Source of the DNA: Sphingobacteriales bacterium 16-39-50
GTDB taxonomy: Bacteria; Bacteroidota; Bacteroidia; Sphingobacteriales; Sphingobacteriaceae
DNA: 64,000 bases
Assembly: GCA_002257025.1 (NCBI GenBank)
Contig: NCHA01000003.1
Coordinates: 124,001 to 188,000, forward strand
Direction of reading: 5' to 3'
The position numbers and the translations under genes were made by a program. A model generated the notes under the pieces. It had not been told where the DNA came from. It worked only from the letters and a program-made list of their open reading frames with translations, and made no database searches. This document shows, piece by piece, positions 8,030-16,189 of this stretch (positions are counted from its first letter, which is position 1; each line of letters opens with the position of its first letter).

Positions 8030-10435
8030 TTAAAATTTATAAGAAAGTGTAGTTAAGAACTGACGGGGCGGGATCGGATTCACACTGTAATTCTCATGCA
8101 CATAATAATTTAACTCATTGCCAATATTTGATAATTTGGCAAGAAGCGACAGTTTTTTAATTGAATAACCAAGTGAAAGGTCTACGGTTGTAAAACCTGA
8201 CATCGGAATAAGTCGGGTACCTACCTGAGTCTGTCCATAGGTATTATTCCAGCCCGCATTCCGTTCACCGATATAATAGGCTGATGCACCCAGTTTAACA
8301 CCCTTAAGTTTTCCTGAGCTTAAGGTGTAGAACAAGCTACCATTAGCAGTATGTGCCGGATTACTTACCAATCGTTCTCCTTCAATATAGCTGCCCTTTA
8401 ATCCTGATGTTTTAGTATATCTCATGAAATTAAAGCTGTAACCGCTTATGAAATACAATCCCGGGACGATTGTACCACTTATATCAAGTTCTGCACCATC
8501 ACTGGTGGTTTGCCCCGTTAACTCCTTGATATTGGTATTGGTATTAACAGTTACCCCATCCTGCAGGAACTGAGCCTGCTGTGCCAGATTGTTATTGATG
8601 ATCTTGTAGAGTGAAAAATTTGCAGATAACCTGCCATTTAAGAAATCATTTTTTAGTCCGAGTTCAAACTGATCGACAATTGATGGACTCAATGCCTGAT
8701 CAAAGACATCAATCCCCGAATTGACCGTAAAATTATTCGAATAGCTAGCGAAAACTGCCATTTGCTTTAGAGGCTGATAAACGATTCCAAATTTAGGAGA
8801 AAATGCCTGATCCGCTTTAGCAGCAGCTGTACCCTTAGTCTGTACTCCGCTAATCAAATTAAAAATATCAGAGACCTGGGTTTTTTGATAAGACCATCTC
8901 AAGCCTGCCATCACTTTAACCTTTTCCGACAAACTGATCAGATCCTGAGCATAGTAACCAAGACGATATGTTGGAGCTTCTGTTCTCAATGAGTCTTTTG
9001 CAAAAGGCATATCTTCACGGGCATTATATTTATTGGGATCCAGAAGGTTGATCCTATCATAGGCAGTATTCAAATTAAACCTGTGATTGGTATTCAGATA
9101 GCTATCCACATCTGTTCCAACAAGCACCTGATGACTGATTTTGCCTGTTTTGATTTTACCTGTCAGATTTGCCTGGGCAGAATAATAATCTTCAGCAGTT
9201 TGCAAGCGGTTTAATACGCGACTCCAGTCGCCCACTGCATCAGCCTGAATACGTTCTGTTGAATAATAGTCTCTGTTAAATAATTGATAAGATCCAATCA
9301 CATTCAGCTTCCAGTTATCATTCAGTTTATGGTCGATTGTAGCCGAAACATTGGTCTGATCTGCTTTATTAAAAGCCCATGGGGTGTTAAAATAACTTGA
9401 TCTGGAAATACTGGTCGGAATCTGTCCATTAAGAGAACCTACACCGAAATCGGGGGTAAGATTGTATTTCAAATAATCTCCCTGAAGCAAAATATCGGTT
9501 TTCTTGCCGGCCTTAAATAATAATGAAGGGTTGAAATAATATTTATCTGATTTTACATTGTTTCTGAAACTTTCATTATTCTCAAAAGTTCCAATCATTC
9601 TGAATGCAATATTTTTAGAGATAGGGCCATAAATATCACCGATAGGTTTATATGAATTATAACTTCCTGTGCGCATAGACACCTCTCCACCATGCTCAAA
9701 TTTGGGTCGCTTGGTAACCAGGTTCACGATGGCTCCACCGCTAACGTTACCATAAAGCATCGCAGCACTACCTTTTAATACTTCAACCTGCTCAAGGGTG
9801 CTAACCTCAGGGATTGATCCTGAATTATATCTTGAACCGTTCTTAAAATAATTATTACTTCCCAGGCTATAACCCCGGGCAAAGAAATTTTCGGAAGTTG
9901 AACCTCTGCTTGAACCCATGGCTACTCCACTTACATTCTTCATTACATCGCTTAGCTTAGAAGCCTGCTGGTCATTGATTACCTGACTGCTTACTATACT
10001 GCTGCTCTGGGGAAGATCTATCGGATTAATTCCCGCTTTACCAATCGACGGTACCTGCATATTGCTTCGGCTTGCAGTAATAACCACTTCCGCTAAACGT
10101 TCTGCATTCTCACTTAAGGTAAAATTGATCTCTGCAGTTTCTCCGGCGCTAAGGCTTATTGCCTTCTCCTGGGTTTTTAAACCTACAAAAGAGACTTTGA
10201 TGATATATTTTCCGGGCTGAATATTCCGGATCAGGAAGGAACCATCTTCGGCTGTAATAGTACTTTTATTCATATCCTTTAATCCCACATTCACGTATCC
10301 GGCCGCTGATCCATCGACTGTAACAATCTTTCCTCTTAATGCAGATTGATTGTTCTGTGCAGAACTCATTAACGGGCTAAATAAATTTATTAGGGCAAAT
10401 AGGTAGAGTAGGGCGGGTATATTTATAGATTTCAT
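8030..10435 (-). CDS. TonB-dependent siderophore receptor
   Basis: Outer-membrane gated channel importing a ferric siderophore with energy from TonB. The 801 aa begin with a signal peptide (cut near SSAQ), then a carboxypeptidase-regulatory-like domain (about 30-110). A TonB-box-like AEVVITASR, a plug domain (SQVINDQQASKLSDVMKNVSGV onward; LEQVEVLKGSAAMLYGNVSGGAIVNLVTKRP) and a 22-strand-type barrel follow, ending in the aromatic SYKF. The plug style fits the FhuA/FepA siderophore class rather than SusC. A consensus promoter and two Fur-like palindromes lie upstream. The ligand cannot be told from sequence. Confidence 0.93.
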   Translation of the reverse strand: MKSINIPALLYLFALINLFSPLMSSAQNNQSALRGKIVTVDGSAAGYVNVGLKDMNKSTITAEDGSFLIRNIQPGKYIIKVSFVGLKTQEKAISLSAGETAEINFTLSENAERLAEVVITASRSNMQVPSIGKAGINPIDLPQSSSIVSSQVINDQQASKLSDVMKNVSGVAMGSSRGSTSENFFARGYSLGSNNYFKNGSRYNSGSIPEVSTLEQVEVLKGSAAMLYGNVSGGAIVNLVTKRPKFEHGGEVSMRTGSYNSYKPIGDIYGPISKNIAFRMIGTFENNESFRNNVKSDKYYFNPSLLFKAGKKTDILLQGDYLKYNLTPDFGVGSLNGQIPTSISRSSYFNTPWAFNKADQTNVSATIDHKLNDNWKLNVIGSYQLFNRDYYSTERIQADAVGDWSRVLNRLQTAEDYYSAQANLTGKIKTGKISHQVLVGTDVDSYLNTNHRFNLNTAYDRINLLDPNKYNAREDMPFAKDSLRTEAPTYRLGYYAQDLISLSEKVKVMAGLRWSYQKTQVSDIFNLISGVQTKGTAAAKADQAFSPKFGIVYQPLKQMAVFASYSNNFTVNSGIDVFDQALSPSIVDQFELGLKNDFLNGRLSANFSLYKIINNNLAQQAQFLQDGVTVNTNTNIKELTGQTTSDGAELDISGTIVPGLYFISGYSFNFMRYTKTSGLKGSYIEGERLVSNPAHTANGSLFYTLSSGKLKGVKLGASAYYIGERNAGWNNTYGQTQVGTRLIPMSGFTTVDLSLGYSIKKLSLLAKLSNIGNELNYYVHENYSVNPIPPRQFLTTLSYKF

Positions 10436-10448
10436 TTTTTATTCTTAT

Positions 10449-10463
10449 TTAGACTTGTTCTAG
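10449..10463. promoter_or_regulatory. Candidate Fur-type site 1 (imperfect TTAGA-N5-TCTAG)
   Basis: TTAGACTTGTTCTAG shares the TTAGA-N5-TCTA frame with the perfect palindrome at 10508 and lies just downstream of the predicted start of transcription of the siderophore receptor. Confidence 0.4.
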
Positions 10464-10470
10464 ATTGGGA

Positions 10471-10500
10471 CAAATATAAAAACAGAAAATGAATTTCAAA
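10471..10500 (-). promoter_or_regulatory. Bacteroidota-type promoter of the siderophore receptor operon
   Basis: On the minus strand TTTG (10497-10500) and TATATTTG (10471-10478) are separated by 18 nt, close to the TTTG / TAnnTTTG consensus. The start of transcription would fall near 10465, leaving a leader of about 30 nt. Fur-like sites lie on both sides. Confidence 0.6.
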
Positions 10501-10507
10501 GCATTAT

Positions 10508-10522
10508 TTAGAATAATTCTAA
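10508..10522. promoter_or_regulatory. Candidate Fur box (perfect 7-1-7 palindrome)
   Basis: TTAGAAT-A-ATTCTAA is a perfect 7-1-7 inverted repeat, the geometry of Fur boxes, placed just upstream of the -33 element of the siderophore receptor promoter. Iron repression is inferred from geometry and from the downstream genes. Confidence 0.55.
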
Positions 10523-10635
10523 TTAATATTTTAGTATCTGTGGAAAAGAGAAAACGGCTTATAACTATCTTCTTATCAGTATATTATAAATAATGAGCTA
10601 TTCGAAAGTTAAAAAATCATACCTGCAAAGCAGAA

Positions 10636-11829
10636 TCATTGCGGAAAACTAACCTTCCCCATCGAGATGGATGGCACCCCGGGATGTTTACCAAAGTCAG
10701 TTTTACCGCCGGATACTGCTTCATTTGCGAGCAAAGCGAAGAGAACAGCTTCTTTTGCATCAGGCTCGATTCCAAGATCAGAACTGAACTTAAGTTTTTT
10801 ACCAAGCATCTCCTCAATAATACCAGTCAAAAGGGGATTGTGCATCCCTCCTCCGCTGATGTAAATTTCATACGCTCCTTTGCCTTCAACACAAAAAGTA
10901 ATTGCCTTTACTATCGCTTTAGCAGTAAATGTAGCCAGAGTAGCCATAATGTCTTCATTTGAAAGCCCCTGAAGACCCGACCTATGAATAGCATCATTCA
11001 AATAAGACAAACTGAAAAGTTCGGGACCCGTAGTTTTAAGATAAGCTGATCTGAAAAAATCATGATCAAACAGAGCATCCAATAATTGATGATTCACTTT
11101 TCCGGATGATGCAATTGCTGCATCCTGATCGAAATACTTTCCGGGATAGTTTAACTGCACAAACTGGTCCATCAGAGTATTACCCGGACCAACATCCGAA
11201 GAAAAAAACTCTGTTGAATAGGCAGCAGGCAGGAAAGTAAAATTGGAGATGCCGCCGATATTGAGCATGATGCGATTTTCATTAGGATCCGAAAAGAGCA
11301 AATAATCACCATAAACTGATAAAGGCGCTCCTTCACAACCTGCAGCTACATGCTTTTGCCTGAAATCACTAATGGTGATAATACCGGATTTCACCGCGAG
11401 ATGATCTCCGTCCCCAATCTGAAGTGTAGCATTAGAATAAGCATCTGCTTCCCTTTGTTGCATTGGGGCATGATAAATTGTCTGCCCATGACTGGCAATC
11501 AGGTCAATATCCGATGGAGATATATCCCAATCCTTCAAACTTTCCAGAATAAGCTCAGCATAATAGTTACCTATGTATGCGTTTAAAAGAGTAAGCTTTT
11601 CAAGGTCTACGATCCTCTTCGCAAAAACAGATTTAAGATCCTCTTTAAATTCAGGCAAATATGCCTTACTCACAAAATTTATTACCTTAACCCTGGTCTC
11701 TAAACCACTTCCACTAAATTCGCATAAGGCAATATCAAGTCCATCGAATGAGGTTCCGGACATCAGCCCGATAATCTTTCTGACAGGTTTATTGGCAATT
11801 TTATATAAAGCCTCAATATTACTATTCAT
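10636..11829 (-). CDS. anmK: Anhydro-N-acetylmuramic acid kinase
   Basis: Cytoplasmic kinase that opens and phosphorylates 1,6-anhydro-MurNAc during peptidoglycan recycling, giving MurNAc-6-phosphate. 397 aa. Motifs in order: the ATP-binding GLMSGTSFDGLDIALCEF (about 21-38), the ASHGQTIYHAP stretch with the catalytic region, IGDGDHLA, NIGGISNFTFLP, DVGPGNTLMDQF with the sugar-site Asp, and the C-terminal ISGGGMHNPLL. It stands alone on the minus strand with no recycling partner genes nearby. Confidence 0.95.
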   Translation of the reverse strand: MNSNIEALYKIANKPVRKIIGLMSGTSFDGLDIALCEFSGSGLETRVKVINFVSKAYLPEFKEDLKSVFAKRIVDLEKLTLLNAYIGNYYAELILESLKDWDISPSDIDLIASHGQTIYHAPMQQREADAYSNATLQIGDGDHLAVKSGIITISDFRQKHVAAGCEGAPLSVYGDYLLFSDPNENRIMLNIGGISNFTFLPAAYSTEFFSSDVGPGNTLMDQFVQLNYPGKYFDQDAAIASSGKVNHQLLDALFDHDFFRSAYLKTTGPELFSLSYLNDAIHRSGLQGLSNEDIMATLATFTAKAIVKAITFCVEGKGAYEIYISGGGMHNPLLTGIIEEMLGKKLKFSSDLGIEPDAKEAVLFALLANEAVSGGKTDFGKHPGVPSISMGKVSFPQ

Positions 11830-12609
11830 GCAAATGCAATTAAAAAGCCATCAGGTAAACCACTAATGTGTTTCAAAAATAATTGCTTAAATCTAACCAT
11901 TAAAAATATCCTAATGCTAACCTTTTAAAAGAGCTAATGGTAGAATCACTAGGGTCAGGTTAAAATAAAATTTTATATAAAACAGGCCTTTATTTCCTAT
12001 AGAGTATGTTCTTAATGTCCGATAAAAACCAAGTGCTCCCTTTCAGTACAATAGCAACTTTTATATCGCTTTCACTGACTTCAAACCTGCAGTATTTTTA
12101 CCTATAATGAAAGAATTGTTCATAAGCTTTGGCCTAAGCACAAAATCTCCGTTAACGTTTTTTTCCGCCTCAGCTGGTGCGGTAGGCACAGACAAAGCTA
12201 TAGCACTAACTTTAACAGCATCAGGTGCAGCGGCGGCATTTTGTTTCTTTTCTGCTGCAGGAAAAGAAAAGAGAAATATTTTAAGATAATAAATAAGCTC
12301 ATTGTTTCTACAATTTCAATTTTTCATGGAAACGACTAATGGCAGAATAGGCCGGGTTTATCTAACAAACCAATTGTACCTGATCAAAACCCTGTTCATC
12401 TATCGAATAAGCCCATTGGTATAATATTAACATCATTTAACATTTTACCCTGAACATTTATAACAAAAAATATCCATTTTCGGGTATAGGTATTTGCTTA
12501 TCAAGCAGTTAAATTGCGGATCAAATACAAGGGATGATAAGCAAATGAGTACTCCTGAAGAGTTTCATGGGTTTTTAACTGTAAGTTTTTAAATTAATTC
12601 AGATCCAAT
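11830..12609. other. 780-bp intergenic region between anmK and the outer-membrane cluster
   Basis: AT-rich gap between divergent genes. Apart from a small decayed-looking reading frame on the minus strand at 12061-12302, I see no RNA gene, no strong hairpin with a T-tract and no convincing promoter consensus in front of the gene at 12610. Confidence 0.5.
12061..12302 (-). pseudogene. Possible small secreted protein broken by a one-base frameshift
   Basis: From the minus-strand ATG at 12302 the first frame reads MSLFIILKYFSFLFL, a signal-like hydrophobic start. The neighbouring frame is then open to a stop at 12061 and reads an Ala/Lys/Pro-rich segment ending in RPKLMNNSFIIGKNTAG and LKSVKAI. 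A single missing base before about 12275 would join them into a protein of roughly 80 aa. The plus-strand frame over the same DNA looks like its antisense shadow. It could be a pseudogene, a sequencing error or chance; no family is recognised. Confidence 0.3.
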
Positions 12610-15399
12610 ATGAAACTAGTGGTTCTTGCCTCAGTCATACTACTCCTTAGTTCTACGTCTCTTTTCGCCCAAAATAATTATGCGATAAAGGGCAGCGCGT
12701 TGGATACGGCATCGGGCACAGGGCTGCAAAATGCAAGCATCACAGTGCTGAATTCTAAAGATTCTATCCTGGTCAGATTTACGAGGGCCGATGCAAAGGG
12801 AGGTTTTTCATTGAATAATCTGAGAGAAGGAAACTTCATTTTGCTGCTGACCTATCCTGATTTTGCCGATTATGTTGAAACCTTTTCGCTGAGTTCAGAC
12901 AAGCCTTTAAAAGATTTCGGAAAATTAAAAATGATACTGAAAGCAAGACTGCTTGCAGAGGTAATCGTAAAAGGCACAGCAGCCCAAATGACCATAAAAG
13001 GCGATACAACAGAGTTTAATGCCGCTGCCTTTAATATAGAGGCTAATTCAAAAGTTGAAGATCTGCTCAAACAACTGCCCGGCATACAGGTGGATAAAGA
13101 CGGGAAAATAACCGCTCATGGACAGGCGGTAAACAAAGTTCTGGTAGATGGTGAAGAATTTTTTGGGGATGACCCAACCCTGGTTACCAAAAATATACGG
13201 GGTGATATGGTGGATAAAGTGCAACTCTACGACAAGAAAAGTGATCAGGCTGCCTTTACCGGTATTGATGACGGAGAACGGACTAAAACAATCAATATCA
13301 AATTAAAGGAAGATAAAAAGCAGGGTTATTTCGGCAAAGTTGATGCTGGGGCAGGCAATGATAATTTTTACCAGGGGCAGGGGATGTTCAACTACTTTAA
13401 AGGTAAAAAGAAATTCTCAGCCTACGGCACTATCTCGAATACAGCTAAAACGGGTTTAGGATGGGCGGATAATAACAAGTACGGTACATCAAACATTCAG
13501 GTTATGGATGGAGGTATAATGATCTCAGGAGGAGGCGGTAGTGATCTTGACTCATATGATGGAAGATTTAACGGAGAGGGAATACCGCTTACACGAAGTG
13601 GTGGACTCCATTATGATAATAAATGGAAGGATGATAAATATTCCATAAACATGAACTATAAAGCCGGTTCAATAAATGTTACAGGAGATAAGAACACTTT
13701 AAATCAGAACAACTTACCGACGGGCATTATCAATACCAATACTGATCAAACCATTGATAATTTTATGTTCAGACAAAAAGTCGATGGGACATTCCTGGTT
13801 AAACTGGATACCACCTCGGACCTGAAAATAATGGTTGACGGAACATTGAAAAATAGTGAAAGCAATAGCAATTATTTTACTTCAAGTTTAAGAGGCATTG
13901 GTGTTTCGCTTAATGGCAGTAAACGCAGTCTTAGCAATAATGGAGATCAAAAGATCTTTAATGCAAGTGCTTTATGGACCAAAAAACTTAAAAAGAAGGG
14001 CCGGACTTTGTCCCTGACCCTTGGACAGCAATTTGATGAAGATGATGCATCCGGCTTTCTGAATTCCGAGAACAGTTTTTATAATACCCTTGGAATACTT
14101 GACAGTATCCGCTTAATTGACCAGTATAAGACCAACCTGGTCAGAAGTTCGGGCTTTAATTCCAACCTGGCATATACTGAACCTCTTTCCAAGAGCTTTT
14201 CAGTCATTCTCAATTACGGTTTAAATCTTGGCAGCAGCATTGCAGAAAGGGAGTCCTTCAATAAATCAGGAACAGGCAAATATGATATACTGGATTCTGA
14301 GTATAGCAATGACTTTGAACTTGATCAGACCTCTAATCAGGCGGGGGCTGTTTTCAATTACAGGAAAGATAAGAATGTAATTAATTTCGGAACCCGTGTA
14401 AGTGCCGTTGATTTTAAACAAACCGACAAATACACCGGTATTGTTTATAAGAGAGATTTTCTTAATTGGCTACCTCAGGCATCTTTCCGGCATAATTATT
14501 CAAAACAGAAATTTTTTATGATCCGGTACAATGGAAACACAACCCAGCCTAGTCTGAATCAACTCCAACCAATCCGGGTTAATACCGATCCCTTAAATAT
14601 TACCCTAGGCAATCCTGATCTGAAACCCTCTTTCCGGAGCAGTTTTGATCTATATTATAATTCATACAAAGTACTGAGCGACAAATCAATATATTTAAGC
14701 GGAAACTATTCCAACACCCATAATGCCATTGTAAATAATACGGTAACTGATGCAGCGGGAAAGAGTACTTTCCAATCGATTAATCTGGCTGATAAAAATC
14801 CGGTAAATCTTTCTTTCTATGGTGGTTATGATCAGAAAATCCCTGGAACAGAGATCACAGTTGGACTTAATATGAATACCAGCGCCAATACCTATTTCAA
14901 CATGATTAATAGTGTCCTAAATGAAACACGATCTAACAGATTCAGCACACAATTAACTCTTTCAAGGTATAAACCAAAAAAAATTGAGCTTTACTGGTCA
15001 ATTGGCCCGGAATATATAACCAATGAGTCCTCCTTACAAAAGCAGATCAATAATAACGGCTGGGGGGCAAATTCCTGGCTCGAATTCTCACTTTATCTGC
15101 CTAATAAGGTAAAGATTCAATCGAGCGCAAATTATAAATACCAGGAAAAGACCCAGGCCTTTGCTGAAGACTTTAATCGCCTGATCTGGAATACCACCCT
15201 TACCAAAAGCTTCATGAAAGAAGAGAGCCTCAAACTATCGCTAACAGGCAATGACCTATTGAATCAAAATACCGGTTTTAACAGGATGGCAACAAGTAAT
15301 ATGATCAGCCAGAATAGCTTTACGGCGATTAAAAGATATTTTATGCTTTCTCTTTCATACGACCTGAATCATATGGGTGGGGGCCAGCCAAAAAATTAA
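12610..15399 (+). CDS. Outer membrane beta-barrel family protein with carboxypeptidase-regulatory-like domain
   Basis: TonB-receptor-like outer-membrane protein of the OMP_b-brl_3 class, 929 aa. A signal peptide (1-20, SLFAQ) is followed by a carboxypeptidase-regulatory-like beta domain (about 22-105) and an AEVIVKG linker. The plug-like block reads SKVEDLLKQLPGIQVDKDGKITAHG and NKVLVDGEEFFGDDP (about 155-195), followed by a long barrel with many alternating aromatic strands. The family is typically encoded next to GLPGLI proteins, as here: the next gene starts 4 nt after this stop. The substrate is unknown. It may act in import or in outer-membrane assembly or export. Confidence 0.88.
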   Translation: MKLVVLASVILLLSSTSLFAQNNYAIKGSALDTASGTGLQNASITVLNSKDSILVRFTRADAKGGFSLNNLREGNFILLLTYPDFADYVETFSLSSDKPLKDFGKLKMILKARLLAEVIVKGTAAQMTIKGDTTEFNAAAFNIEANSKVEDLLKQLPGIQVDKDGKITAHGQAVNKVLVDGEEFFGDDPTLVTKNIRGDMVDKVQLYDKKSDQAAFTGIDDGERTKTINIKLKEDKKQGYFGKVDAGAGNDNFYQGQGMFNYFKGKKKFSAYGTISNTAKTGLGWADNNKYGTSNIQVMDGGIMISGGGGSDLDSYDGRFNGEGIPLTRSGGLHYDNKWKDDKYSINMNYKAGSINVTGDKNTLNQNNLPTGIINTNTDQTIDNFMFRQKVDGTFLVKLDTTSDLKIMVDGTLKNSESNSNYFTSSLRGIGVSLNGSKRSLSNNGDQKIFNASALWTKKLKKKGRTLSLTLGQQFDEDDASGFLNSENSFYNTLGILDSIRLIDQYKTNLVRSSGFNSNLAYTEPLSKSFSVILNYGLNLGSSIAERESFNKSGTGKYDILDSEYSNDFELDQTSNQAGAVFNYRKDKNVINFGTRVSAVDFKQTDKYTGIVYKRDFLNWLPQASFRHNYSKQKFFMIRYNGNTTQPSLNQLQPIRVNTDPLNITLGNPDLKPSFRSSFDLYYNSYKVLSDKSIYLSGNYSNTHNAIVNNTVTDAAGKSTFQSINLADKNPVNLSFYGGYDQKIPGTEITVGLNMNTSANTYFNMINSVLNETRSNRFSTQLTLSRYKPKKIELYWSIGPEYITNESSLQKQINNNGWGANSWLEFSLYLPNKVKIQSSANYKYQEKTQAFAEDFNRLIWNTTLTKSFMKEESLKLSLTGNDLLNQNTGFNRMATSNMISQNSFTAIKRYFMLSLSYDLNHMGGGQPKN

Positions 15400-15403
15400 G
15401 CTT

Positions 15404-16183
15404 ATGAGACGAATTACACTGCTTTCAGCATTTTTGCTGCTCATTTTATCAATTAAACCCGCCTTTGCCCAGCATGCCCGCTTTGCGACAGAAGGAATTA
15501 TTGAATTTGAAAAAAGCGTGAATATGCATGCCCAGATCAAAAAGTATATCAATAAGGATAATGAAGCCTATTATATCCCGGCATTTGATCAATATAAAAA
15601 GACAAAACCTCAGTTCAGACTGTTAAAAAGCACTTTAACATTCAGCAAAGATAAAACCTTATTTAGCCCGGCTCCTGCAGATGAATCAGACCGCGGCTGG
15701 TTTAGTGATATTCCAGCAACAAGCCAGAACAATATTATTTATACAGACCTTTCGGCTAATACCAGTATTGTACAGAAGACTGTCTTTGAAGAAACCTTCC
15801 TGGTCAGAGACAGTACCCGCAAGATCAACTGGAAGATTACCTCAGAAACACGCGATATTGCCGGCTATTCATGCCGAAGGGCGAATGCCATCATCATGGA
15901 CTCGATCTATGTAGTCGCATTTTATACCGATGAAATTCCTGTATCAGGAGGTCCCGAATCTTTTACGGGCTTACCGGGAATGATACTGGGCGTTGCCTTG
16001 CCTCATGAGAATATGAGCTGGTTTGCGAAACTGGTAACAGATAAATCCCTGCCTTCAGGAACCTTGATAGCACCTAAAAAAGGAAAGGTTACAAACAATA
16101 AAGGTTTGCTGGATACTCTGATGAAGGTTATGAAAAATTGGGGAACTTACGCCCAGCACTCTTTAAAATCCTTCATGATGTAA
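15404..16183 (+). CDS. GLPGLI family protein
   Basis: Secreted or periplasmic protein of a Bacteroidota-specific family of unknown function. I start it at 15404 (MRRITLLSAFLLLILS), 4 nt after the upstream stop. The in-frame start at 15377 would overlap the previous gene and spoil the signal peptide. Features are the signal peptide (about 1-22, PAFAQ), the mid-domain block WKITSETRDIAGYSCRRANA with its conserved Cys, and the eponymous motif as FTGLPGMILGV, here Met for Leu. About 259 aa, normal for the family. It is sandwiched in a tight three-gene operon with the barrel protein and the MG2/plug protein. Confidence 0.87.
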   Translation: MRRITLLSAFLLLILSIKPAFAQHARFATEGIIEFEKSVNMHAQIKKYINKDNEAYYIPAFDQYKKTKPQFRLLKSTLTFSKDKTLFSPAPADESDRGWFSDIPATSQNNIIYTDLSANTSIVQKTVFEETFLVRDSTRKINWKITSETRDIAGYSCRRANAIIMDSIYVVAFYTDEIPVSGGPESFTGLPGMILGVALPHENMSWFAKLVTDKSLPSGTLIAPKKGKVTNNKGLLDTLMKVMKNWGTYAQHSLKSFMM

Positions 16184-16189
16184 ATATTC

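Noticed and set aside
12107-12289. Plus-strand 60-codon frame in the anmK-side gap.
   Set aside because: The opposite strand gives a more protein-like sequence over the same bases; no start signal or homology hint.
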